From: Candidatus Latescibacterota bacterium
GTDB taxonomy: Bacteria; Latescibacterota; UBA2968; UBA8231
Assembly: GCA_022826515.1 (NCBI GenBank)
Contig: JAJDUT010000127.1
Coordinates: 1 to 6,541 of the forward strand
DNA: 6,541 nucleotides
Direction of reading: 5' to 3'
Within the stretch, counting starts at the first letter, position 1, and each line of letters begins with the position of its first letter. The notes under the pieces were generated by a model. The model was not told the origin of the DNA. It made no database searches and saw only the letters and a program-made list of their open reading frames with translations. Shown here one piece after another: positions 1 through 5,230 of the stretch. A program made the position numbers and the translations under genes.

Positions 1-145
1 ACAGATACACCACATCAGGGATCGGCTCAATCATCGGCCGCGAAAGGGATTGGCATTTCAAACGCCGCATGAAATCTTAGCCCAAGAAACAAGAGGGCAA
101 CCTAAACATGGCGAAATTGCACTTACGAGTTGAATCCGCGAGATT
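1..145 (+). mobile_element. Right end of an IS30-family insertion sequence
   Basis: The transposase C-terminus runs to 133, and the DNA from about 117 to 143 (TTGCACTTACGAGTTGAATC and onward) resembles the right terminal repeat of IS30-family elements, which often overlaps the transposase stop codon. Base composition switches from mixed to strongly AT-rich at about 140-150, consistent with the IS/host junction there. The exact boundary and any target duplication cannot be fixed because the left end is outside the window; 145 is an estimate. Confidence 0.6.
2..133 (+). CDS. IS30-family transposase, C-terminal fragment (5' end outside window)
   Basis: This frame is open from the window edge to a TGA at 131-133 and gives 43 residues. 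It contains the segment DRLNHRPRKGLAFQTPHEIL (residues 7-26 of the fragment), which matches the conserved C-terminal block of IS30-family DDE transposases (LNxRPRKxLgfxTPxEv). The protein ends in EIALTS, resembling the VALQS-type ending of many IS30 transposases, where the last codons are encoded within the right terminal inverted repeat. The enzyme would cut and join IS ends through a DDE active site, but the catalytic domain lies outside the window, so whether the element is intact cannot be judged. A minus-strand ORF runs antisense through this end (see 77-316). Family assignment is confident; activity is unknown. Confidence 0.85.
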   Translation, partial: QIHHIRDRLNHRPRKGLAFQTPHEILAQETRGQPKHGEIALTS

Positions 146-316
146 ATCTTTTTTTGTGAAATGAAATAAATCTACTTGTCCATCACATCTAAATCTTAGA
201 TCATCAGGTTGTTTTATAGTCCATAATTTAGGAATAGTATTTTTGTCTTTATATTCCCACTTCTTCTCAGATTTTCTTGATTTTTTTATCTTTTTCTGTT
301 TAATATTTTTTGCCAT
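77..316 (-). CDS. Small Lys-rich ORF, probably truncated by the IS and read into it (chimeric)
   Basis: This 79-residue ORF starts at ATG 316-314 with a good Shine-Dalgarno (GAGAGG at 328-323, 6-nt spacer). The N-terminus is very basic (about ten Lys in the first 20 residues), followed by WEYKDKNTIPKLWTIKQPDD. I recognise no family. Roughly residues 1-58 lie in the AT-rich patch. From about residue 59 on (NLADSTRKCNF and the rest) the codons are the antisense strand of the IS30 terminal repeat and transposase tail. The simplest reading is that the IS inserted into an older gene and the present stop (TAA at 79-77) is supplied by the IS. The native length and function are therefore unknown, and the gene may be dead. 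Composition differs sharply from the GC-rich genes to its right, suggesting transfer. Translation is plausible because of the ribosome site. Confidence 0.45.
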   Translation of the reverse strand: MAKNIKQKKIKKSRKSEKKWEYKDKNTIPKLWTIKQPDDLRFRCDGQVDLFHFTKKDNLADSTRKCNFAMFRLPSCFLG

Positions 317-362
317 TATTTACCTCTCTTTCTTCATTCCACCTTAGATATAATCCTTGTCT

Positions 363-399
363 TTCAGACAGACTTACTTTTAGTAAGCATCAGTCTGAA
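363..399. repeat. Two-part inverted repeat (hairpin) in the AT-rich patch
   Basis: Outer arms TTCAGAC (363-369) and GTCTGAA (393-399) are perfectly complementary. Inner arms CTTACT (373-378) and AGTAAG (382-387) flank a TTT loop, with a 3/5-nt internal bulge between the two stems. On the minus strand the structure lies between the vapC remnant and the small Lys-rich ORF. It could terminate vapBC transcripts, although no U-tract follows, or it could be an operator, because it overlaps a candidate -10 box. The structure is seen directly; its role is undecided. Confidence 0.5.
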
Positions 400-408
400 G
401 TTAGTCAA
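380..408 (-). promoter_or_regulatory. Weak candidate promoter for the small Lys-rich ORF
   Basis: On the minus strand TTGACT (408-403, five of six matches to the -35 consensus) is followed after exactly 17 nt by TACTAA (385-380, three of six matches to the -10 consensus). It sits about 65 nt upstream of the ATG at 316, and its -10 lies inside the inverted repeat 363-399, so a dimeric regulator could occlude it. The weak -10 and high local AT content mean chance is a real alternative. Confidence 0.25.
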
Positions 409-424
409 AAGTTTCGCCGGTCTA

Positions 425-526
425 TCAGACCGCTTGGATGGGGCCGGGATAGCAGGCCACCTTGTCGTCCGTGGTAAGCAGCGTAACGTTTTCGACTTGT
501 GCTTGCTCGATCAGCAATAAAGTCAT
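425..526 (-). pseudogene. vapC: VapC-type PIN toxin remnant with large internal deletion
   Basis: A 33-codon frame starts with ATG 526-524, which overlaps the antitoxin stop (ATGA), and ends at TGA 427-425. It reads MTLLL, then IEQAQVENVTLLTTDDK, and ends YPGPIQAV. The first part looks like the start of VapC toxins (MxLLLDTHxLLWW). The rest matches the PIN C-terminus (typically LIAQAQxExLTLxTxD followed by YxVP). About 90-100 residues expected between them, carrying the PIN acidic residues DTH, the mid-domain Glu and the D-x-F-DR block, are absent. This fits an in-frame deletion joining two similar LLL/LLI stretches. Only the last acidic pair (TTDD) remains, so no RNase activity is expected. 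The retained ATGA coupling shows it was the second gene of a vapBC operon. The alternative, a chance ORF, is unlikely given how well it fits the position and the family ending. Confidence 0.75.
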
Positions 527-768
527 GCGTCTCCCCCGAACATTTTTTCTATCTCCGGTCCGCCCATGCTGTCGAAGTCGTCGGGGACTTTGATCTGTCC
601 GGCCATAAAACCCAACCGACGAGACGCCGCCGTTTGGTCAGCTCGCTTGCGGACGAGGATTTTGAGGTAGCCCCGGACCAGTGCCGACACGGATGTGCCC
701 AACTCCGCTGCCCGAATGCGGGCGAGCCGATGGGTTTCTTCATCTACAGATACGGTAATGTTTTTCAC
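523..768 (-). CDS. vapB: VapB-type ribbon-helix-helix antitoxin (orphan)
   Basis: This is an 81-residue protein started at GTG 768-766, preceded by AGGAG (778-774) with a 5-nt spacer. Residues 3-36 (ITVSVDEETHRLARIRAAEL and onward) form a classic ribbon-helix-helix: a beta-strand ITVSVD for DNA contact, a first helix, then a GTSVSALVRGYL second helix. The C-terminal QIKVPDDFDSMGGPEIEKMF (59-78) matches the toxin-wrapping tail of VapB antitoxins (IxxPDDFDxPLPxxIxxxFxG). Such antitoxins neutralise a PIN-domain RNase and autoregulate the operon. Here the downstream toxin has lost most of its PIN domain, so the antitoxin is an orphan. It might still bind DNA or neutralise a related VapC elsewhere. 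It lies 66 nt downstream of the propeller-protein gene on the same strand and could receive read-through transcription. Confidence 0.85.
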   Translation of the reverse strand: MKNITVSVDEETHRLARIRAAELGTSVSALVRGYLKILVRKRADQTAASRRLGFMAGQIKVPDDFDSMGGPEIEKMFGGDA

Positions 769-834
769 GTTATCTCCTCGCAGATGCTGTGCTTTACATT
801 GAGGAGCGGTTCGCCGAGGTGTTCGCGGGTCGCC

Positions 835-2331
835 TCAAATAGACACCGAAAACAGCTTGGCTTTGTACAGGTGAAAGCGGAGGCCGACTTTTTCGCCTGC
901 GAGGGTCGATAAGTCGGTTTGGCCCAGCCAGCGCGCAGCCTCGGCGATGGAGTCGCCCGTGAGGGGTTCGGCCTCGGCGAGTGAGAAGCCGGGGTAAGCT
1001 CCTACGGGCTGGGGTGGCGTGTGAATGGTCTGGACGATTTCGGCCTTGATCCAGCCGTCTGGAGCCGTGCGAAAGTTGAGCAGCAATTCGCGGCCGCAGC
1101 AGGGCCGCTCGATGAGCGTGACTCGCCCCTCGCCTTTGGCCTCTATCCCCGCGAGCCGATCCGGCTCCCAACAGGCCCAGCGAAATTCCCCATCCTCGGG
1201 GTACGACGTGGAACCACGGCGGAGAAAGTCGTGGCGGCGTTGGTAGCCTCTAAAAGGCAGTCGCCACGTGCCGTTGGCGGCGATGAGATTCGGGCTGGCG
1301 TAGAGCTGGCCGTACGTTCCCCCCTCATAGGTGCGGTCGATGATGGGCTGGCGAAAGGGCCGGATCCATTGGTGATTGTCGCGGCTGACCGCGAGTTGGA
1401 CATCGACCGTAGAGGCGATTCGATGGTATATCGACGGAAACATCAGGTAGCGCGGCTGCGTACCCGGATACGGCGTGTAACAGGGGCTGTAGATGTCGTC
1501 GTCGAGCGCGTCCAAGGGGTCGGGCAGGAGGCAGGGGTGCGGATCGGCTAGCGATGAAAACTGCGGACCCGAGGCGCGGCGCACCAATCGTCGGCGGTCG
1601 ATATGGCCGCGCAGGTACGCCACGTACTGCTCTTGGTGGGGATCGTACACGCAGAGGTTGTGGGTGTCTAGCTGGGTTGCTCCAGCGTCGAAGACGGGGG
1701 TGCTGAGATTCTGCCAGTGGATGCCGTCGGCAGAGGTCGCGCCGTGGAGCTGCTGTCGGATCTCAATCCCTTGGGCCTTTTCCCCGGCCGACACATCTCC
1801 TAGGTCGCGGGCTGCGAGCAGGGCCTTGAAGCGCGTGGAGTCCATTTCCGGGTCGGGCTTGCCGTCGCGGAAGTAGTTTGCCCCTGGGCCGACGGCCTTG
1901 TAGCGCTCGGCCGCCGGGGCACTGGGGTCGATGAATACCCAGCCGAGGGGATGGTCGCGGCCCGCGCAGATAATGTTGTTGCGGGTAGAGCCTTCGTACT
2001 CGCACAAGCCCAACTCCGGTCGCTGATAGGTAAAGCCGTCGTCGCTTTCGGCGTAGCAGACATACGAGCGCGTGATGTCGTCCAAGCGTTGCACGCCGTA
2101 CCAGAGGCGGTAGCGCCCTCCGTCGTGCAGCATGGCGTTGATGTGGAGATTGGCTCCTTGCTCCCAGGGGCGCTCCTTGTGGAAGAAGACCTCGGACTTG
2201 CGCGCCAGTTCGGGCACGAGTTCAATGCCTTGGGGTGGGTCTTGGGACCAGACGGTGCCGTCGTCTTCGAGCTTGCGGTGGGAGGGCCAGATGCCGTACC
2301 AGTCGAGAAAGGGTGTGAGTTGGGGTTGCAT
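835..2331 (-). CDS. GH32/43-like beta-propeller protein (putative glycosidase)
   Basis: This 498-residue protein starts at ATG 2331-2329; an AAGGA at 2345-2341, inside the end of the upstream gene, serves as ribosome site (9-nt spacer). It lacks a signal peptide, so a cytoplasmic place is likely. Repeated blade-type motifs are visible: YRLWYGV (74-80) with YAESDDGFTYQRPELGL (93-109), TSADGIHWQN (199-208), YVAYLRG (236-242) and VSRDNHQWIRP (315-325). The DGxxWxxP-type loops recall GH32/GH43/GH68 five-bladed propellers. The C-terminal part, from about 400 and ending GLRFHLYKAKLFSV, looks like an all-beta accessory domain. Similar proteins, usually called hypothetical or GH32-like, are common in Planctomycetes- and Latescibacteria-type genomes; I know of no characterised member and cannot point to the catalytic acids. 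As third gene of the operon it may release or modify the sugar handled by the two reductases. Family is fairly sure, glycosidase activity is inference. Confidence 0.7.
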   Translation of the reverse strand: MQPQLTPFLDWYGIWPSHRKLEDDGTVWSQDPPQGIELVPELARKSEVFFHKERPWEQGANLHINAMLHDGGRYRLWYGVQRLDDITRSYVCYAESDDGFTYQRPELGLCEYEGSTRNNIICAGRDHPLGWVFIDPSAPAAERYKAVGPGANYFRDGKPDPEMDSTRFKALLAARDLGDVSAGEKAQGIEIRQQLHGATSADGIHWQNLSTPVFDAGATQLDTHNLCVYDPHQEQYVAYLRGHIDRRRLVRRASGPQFSSLADPHPCLLPDPLDALDDDIYSPCYTPYPGTQPRYLMFPSIYHRIASTVDVQLAVSRDNHQWIRPFRQPIIDRTYEGGTYGQLYASPNLIAANGTWRLPFRGYQRRHDFLRRGSTSYPEDGEFRWACWEPDRLAGIEAKGEGRVTLIERPCCGRELLLNFRTAPDGWIKAEIVQTIHTPPQPVGAYPGFSLAEAEPLTGDSIAEAARWLGQTDLSTLAGEKVGLRFHLYKAKLFSVSI

Positions 2332-2337
2332 GGTGAT

Positions 2338-3369
2338 CTATCCTTGGGCGGCTGCGCCGATTAGGTCGCTGAGGAGGACCAACTCGCCACCGCTTTCGGC
2401 CGAGGCATTGGCCCCCAAAACGGCGGCTAGGCTGTTGAGAGAAGGGACGTAGGGGCTGCGTGTCATGGAAGGGTCGCCTGCTTGGACCGCGGCGATAAAG
2501 GCGCGGGCTTGGGTGAAGAAAGCACCGCGAGATTGTGGCTCTTCTTTGGCTTCCCACACCACCTCGCCGTTTTCCGTCACTTTTTGCGGATTCCATTCGA
2601 TGATTGAGTCGTCGCTGACGACGAGGATTTCGCGCTTGGAGTACGAGACATTGCTCATTACCCGCGAGACGCTGGCGTTGGCGGTCAAGCGTCCCTCAAA
2701 GCGGTAGTTGACGTTGTACACGTGGGGCAGGTTCATCGGCTCAATGCGCTCGTCGGGCAGGGATTCGACGTAGAAGGCCGAGACCGCCTCAATGTCGCCG
2801 AGCAAGTAGCGCAACAGATCGACGCTGTGGATGGTGTTTTCGACGAAGGAGCCGCCGCAGAGTTCGTAGCGGCTGGTCCAGTAGCGGATGGGCTGGCCGC
2901 TGTAGAAGTTTTGGATTTGGGCGTGGCGCGGCGTGCGCTGCTGCAATAGCTCCAAGGTCGGCGCGGAAGAAGGCTCGTAGCGAGAGACGAAGCCGACTTG
3001 GGATACGATGCCGGCTTTTTCGATTGCAGAGTTGAATTCGACGACTTGCGCTAGGTCGAGGGTCTGCGGCTTTTCGACGAACAGGGCGACGCCTTGGTCC
3101 GCGGCGATGAGCACTTCGTCGGTGTGTGCAGTCGGCGGAATGGACAAGTAAACCGCGTCGAGTTCCTGTTCCTCGAACATTTGGTGGTGGTCCGTATAGG
3201 TCGAATGAGGCTTATAGACGGCCGCTTGTTCCTGGAGGGTTTCCTCGCTTTTGTCGCAGAATGCTTGGAAGACGACTTGGCCTTCCTCGGCGAGGGCAGC
3301 TAACGCCGGGAGGTGCGCTCTTTGGGTGATCCAGCCGAGGCCGATGCAGCCGACGCGGACAGGTTTCAT
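2338..3369 (-). CDS. Gfo/Idh/MocA-family NAD(P)-dependent oxidoreductase
   Basis: With the ATG at 3369-3367 the protein has 343 residues, typical for the family. AAGGA (3381-3377) lies 7 nt upstream of this ATG; an in-frame TTG two codons earlier (3375) sits only 1 nt from it and is not a credible start. The N-terminal Rossmann fold opens with VRVGCIGLGWITQ (5-16) for NAD(P) binding. The family hallmark EKP is at 99-101 (LFVEKPQTL), Lys100 being the usual catalytic or cofactor-contacting residue. The C-terminal alpha/beta domain has GGSFVENTIHSVDLLRYL (172-189), the variant GGxxxE/DxxxHxxD signature, with His181 as likely acid/base. These enzymes oxidise or reduce hydroxyls of sugars, inositols or sugar acids; the substrate here is unknown. 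It sits 13 nt after the aldo/keto reductase gene and 6 nt before the propeller gene, so the three are surely co-transcribed. Confidence 0.92.
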   Translation of the reverse strand: MKPVRVGCIGLGWITQRAHLPALAALAEEGQVVFQAFCDKSEETLQEQAAVYKPHSTYTDHHQMFEEQELDAVYLSIPPTAHTDEVLIAADQGVALFVEKPQTLDLAQVVEFNSAIEKAGIVSQVGFVSRYEPSSAPTLELLQQRTPRHAQIQNFYSGQPIRYWTSRYELCGGSFVENTIHSVDLLRYLLGDIEAVSAFYVESLPDERIEPMNLPHVYNVNYRFEGRLTANASVSRVMSNVSYSKREILVVSDDSIIEWNPQKVTENGEVVWEAKEEPQSRGAFFTQARAFIAAVQAGDPSMTRSPYVPSLNSLAAVLGANASAESGGELVLLSDLIGAAAQG

Positions 3370-3383
3370 GTGCAATTCCTTCT
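3370..3383 (-). promoter_or_regulatory. Ribosome binding site that fixes the Gfo/Idh start
   Basis: AGAAGGA (3383-3377) partly overlaps the stop of the aldo/keto reductase gene. It has a 7-nt spacer to ATG 3369, against 1 nt to the in-frame TTG at 3375. This selects the ATG and points to translational coupling of the two genes. Confidence 0.7.
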
Positions 3384-4285
3384 CAAGGGGTGAGTGCTTC
3401 GATACGGGCGATGAGTTCGGGTGATAGGTAGCGGCCGTCGGAAACGGCCGTGGAGACTTCGAGTTCGTCTAGCGTTGCCGCGCCGGTGAGCAGTACGGAG
3501 ACTTGGGGATCTGACAGCAAGTAGCGCAGGCCGTGGTCGGGCATGTCGCCGGGTTCGTCGGCGAGCAGGGCTTCGATTTTTTCGAGTTTGGGATACAGTT
3601 CGGCAAAGCGGCCGGCTTCCCTCCAAGCGTCGCGCTTGGACCCGAGCAGGCCGGCGTGCAACGGCGAGGCGAGGATGATGGCGACGTCGCGGTCGGCCGC
3701 GGTGGGCAGGAGGACTTCCTTGGCCGTCTGCACCAGCAGGTCGTATTTGAGGAAGGTGATTACCGAGACGAAATCGTCGCACTCGGCGAGGACATCGCGC
3801 ATCAGTTCTAGGTCTGAACCAGTGAGGCCGATGTGTTGTGCGAGTCCCTGCTCGCGGATTTCGAGCATGGCCTCTAGGGCGCGTTCCCGGCCGAAGATGC
3901 CGTCCCAGCCCGCCTGCTCGGCCTCGTGGAGTTGCAACAGATCGACCGAGTCGCGCTGCAAGCGCAGGAGGCTGGCCTCAAATCCCCGCCATACGGTGTC
4001 GCGGGTGTAGTCGAAGGGCGCGGGATAATAGCCTACTTTGGTCGCCAGATAATAGGGCGCGTCAACGCCTTTGAGGGCGTGACCGAGGACTTTTTCGCTG
4101 CGGCCTTGGCCGTAGAGGGGAGCCGTGTCGAAGTAATTGATGCCCAATTCGAGGGCGCGCTCGACCATGGCGACTCCGTGCGCCACCGGCAGGAGGCCGT
4201 ATTCCGGGCGTCCGTAGAACCAAGACCCGCCCATGGCGATTTCGCTGACTTGCCAGTTCGTTTTGCCGAATCGTCGGTATCGCAC
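3383..4285 (-). CDS. Aldo/keto reductase, L-galactose/L-fucose dehydrogenase-like
   Basis: This 300-residue protein starts at GTG 4285-4283 (GGAG at 4294-4291, 5-nt spacer). The AKR barrel and its catalytic tetrad are complete: Asp53 and Tyr58 in NYFDTAPLYGQGRSEKVLG, Lys83 in LATKVGYY, and His120 in DLLQLHEAE. The ending, with LLSDPQVSVLLTGAATLDEL (259-278), fits the NADP-binding C-terminal region. The motifs RFGKTNWQVSEIAMGG (5-20) and FDTAPLYG resemble the L-galactose / L-fucose / D-threo-aldose 1-dehydrogenase branch, which oxidises the anomeric carbon of an aldose to a lactone. It is cytoplasmic and the first gene of the three-gene operon, so its leader within 4286-4440 should carry the promoter, though I could not find clear -35/-10 boxes. 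Family and tetrad are clear; substrate is inferred from subfamily resemblance only. Confidence 0.92.
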   Translation of the reverse strand: MRYRRFGKTNWQVSEIAMGGSWFYGRPEYGLLPVAHGVAMVERALELGINYFDTAPLYGQGRSEKVLGHALKGVDAPYYLATKVGYYPAPFDYTRDTVWRGFEASLLRLQRDSVDLLQLHEAEQAGWDGIFGRERALEAMLEIREQGLAQHIGLTGSDLELMRDVLAECDDFVSVITFLKYDLLVQTAKEVLLPTAADRDVAIILASPLHAGLLGSKRDAWREAGRFAELYPKLEKIEALLADEPGDMPDHGLRYLLSDPQVSVLLTGAATLDELEVSTAVSDGRYLSPELIARIEALTP

Positions 4286-4347
4286 GTGTACTCCGCTGTT
4301 GGGGCTAAATGGAATGGAGTAACTTAGACACGGCGGCGGTTGATTTC

Positions 4348-4426
4348 AATTAGGAATTAGGAATTGAGAATTACGAATTACCCGCCACTGCCCCAATTCC
4401 TAATTCCTAATTTTTAATTTCTAATT
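4348..4426. repeat. Inverted array of AATTNNN heptamers (long imperfect hairpin)
   Basis: The left block (4348-4382) consists of five direct 7-mers: AATTAGG twice, then AATTGAG, AATTACG and AATTACC. After a GC-rich 10-nt centre (4383-4392), the right block (4393-4426) carries the same unit on the other strand: CCAATT, CCTAATT twice, TTTAATT, TCTAATT. The two blocks pair in register into an imperfect stem of about 34 bp. Heptamers of this type are known as short tandem repeats in filamentous cyanobacteria and other repeat-rich genomes. The array lies between divergent genes and ends 4 nt before the epimerase GGAG, so it would be in its 5' leader. It could act as a regulatory hairpin, a bidirectional terminator, or simply a dispersed repeat inserted here. 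Confidence 0.85.
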
Positions 4427-4430
4427 CTTT

Positions 4431-4440
4431 GGAGACGACG
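4431..4440 (+). promoter_or_regulatory. Ribosome binding site that fixes the epimerase start
   Basis: GGAG (4431-4434) is followed by a 6-nt spacer and ATG 4441. The longer reading from TTG 4429 would place this Shine-Dalgarno inside the coding region, so it is rejected. The site abuts the heptamer hairpin, which could affect ribosome access. Confidence 0.75.
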
Positions 4441-5229
4441 ATGCAATACAGCTATATGGTAATCGACTTTGCGGATCTCGGGGGCGATTTCGCCGCTGGG
4501 TTGGACTTTATTCGGGACTGTGGGTACGAGGGCGTCGAGTTGAATCTGACGCCTGCGGTGCTCGGTCAATTGGACGCGATTGAGCGCGCGGTGGAGGCGT
4601 GCGGTTTGGTGGTGCCGTCGCTTTTGACCGGGGCTGCTTATACTGAGGGGCTGTGCTTGAGTGTGGCTGACCCGACCCGACGCGCTGGTGCCGTCGCTAG
4701 GCTGCGGGAGTACTTGCCGATTGCCCAGCGTTTCAACGCCATCCTCGTGGTCGGGCTTTTGCAGGGCTTGCGCGCGGACGAGCCGGATGCCGAGGTAGCC
4801 AACGAGCGCATTGCGGACGGCCTGCGCGAAGTGGGTTTGGCCGCGCAAGATGTTGGCGTGGACCTAGTCGTCGAGCCGATCAATCACCTGCAAGTGGGGT
4901 TTAACAATTCCGTCGGCGAGGTGCGTGCCCTGATTGAGCGGATTGGCGTGCCGGCTTTTAGGCCGATGGTCGATACGATTCACATGAACATTGAAGAAAA
5001 GTCGTTGACCCAGCCCATTTTCGACTGCGGCGATGCGCTACGGCACGTCCACTTGTGCGAGAGCAATGGCGGCGTGCTGGGTAGCGGCCACCTCGACTTC
5101 AAAGCCGTGCTCGCGGCTTTGGACGCCATTGGCTACGCGGGTTTTGCCTCGGTCAAGGTCTATCGCCAGGCTAGCTTGCGCGAAGCTGCGCCTGCGAGTT
5201 TGGCGTACTTGCGCGGGCTAGCCGGCTAG
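4441..5229 (+). CDS. Xylose-isomerase-like TIM-barrel sugar isomerase/epimerase
   Basis: This 262-residue protein, counted from ATG 4441, has the usual length for the AP-endonuclease-2 / D-tagatose 3-epimerase type barrel. Seen are GYEGVELNL (28-36) after the first helix, VVEPINH (143-149), PMVDTIHMN (175-183), HVHLCESN (202-209) and GYAGFASVKVYR (231-242). By analogy with ketose 3-epimerases, Glu145, Asp178 and His204 would be metal ligands and His181 a substrate contact (D-x-x-H spacing kept). The fourth metal ligand, normally Glu in the last strand, is Lys239 here, and residues matching the second Glu and the substrate Arg appear as Gln151 and Gly210. This points to a divergent subfamily with altered metal site or chemistry. 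It is divergent from the three-gene sugar operon and probably acts in the same pathway. Its stop overlaps that of fluC on the other strand. Confidence 0.85.
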   Translation: MQYSYMVIDFADLGGDFAAGLDFIRDCGYEGVELNLTPAVLGQLDAIERAVEACGLVVPSLLTGAAYTEGLCLSVADPTRRAGAVARLREYLPIAQRFNAILVVGLLQGLRADEPDAEVANERIADGLREVGLAAQDVGVDLVVEPINHLQVGFNNSVGEVRALIERIGVPAFRPMVDTIHMNIEEKSLTQPIFDCGDALRHVHLCESNGGVLGSGHLDFKAVLAALDAIGYAGFASVKVYRQASLREAAPASLAYLRGLAG

Positions 5230-5230
5230 C
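5217..5230. repeat. 14-bp perfect palindrome holding both convergent stop codons
   Basis: GCTAGCCGGCTAGC is its own reverse complement. The right CTAG (5226-5229) supplies TAG for the epimerase on + and TAG for fluC on -. A hairpin with a 5-bp stem and 4-nt loop is possible in either transcript, but no T-tract follows, so it is at best a weak bidirectional terminator. Confidence 0.7.

Noticed and set aside
2..72. Other plus frame open from the window start to TGA at 70-72
   Set aside because: The overlapping frame carries the unmistakable IS30 transposase C-terminal motif, so this one is a shadow.
499..912. 137-codon plus-strand ORF over the vapB region
   Set aside because: It is antisense to vapB, which has a clear ribbon-helix-helix, a ribosome site and family ending; the plus-strand product resembles nothing.
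1021..1551. 176-codon plus-strand ORF inside the propeller gene
   Set aside because: Shadow frame of the 498-residue gene on the other strand, typical of GC-rich DNA; no domain recognised.
2338..3375. Longer Gfo/Idh reading from TTG 3375
   Set aside because: AAGGA is only 1 nt from that TTG but 7 nt from ATG 3369, and family members begin just before the Rossmann strand.
4348..4426. CRISPR array
   Set aside because: The repeats are 7-nt contiguous units without spacers and occur as two inverted blocks, not as repeat-spacer units.
4429..4440. Epimerase start at TTG 4429
   Set aside because: The Shine-Dalgarno GGAG would lie inside the coding sequence; ATG 4441 has ideal spacing.
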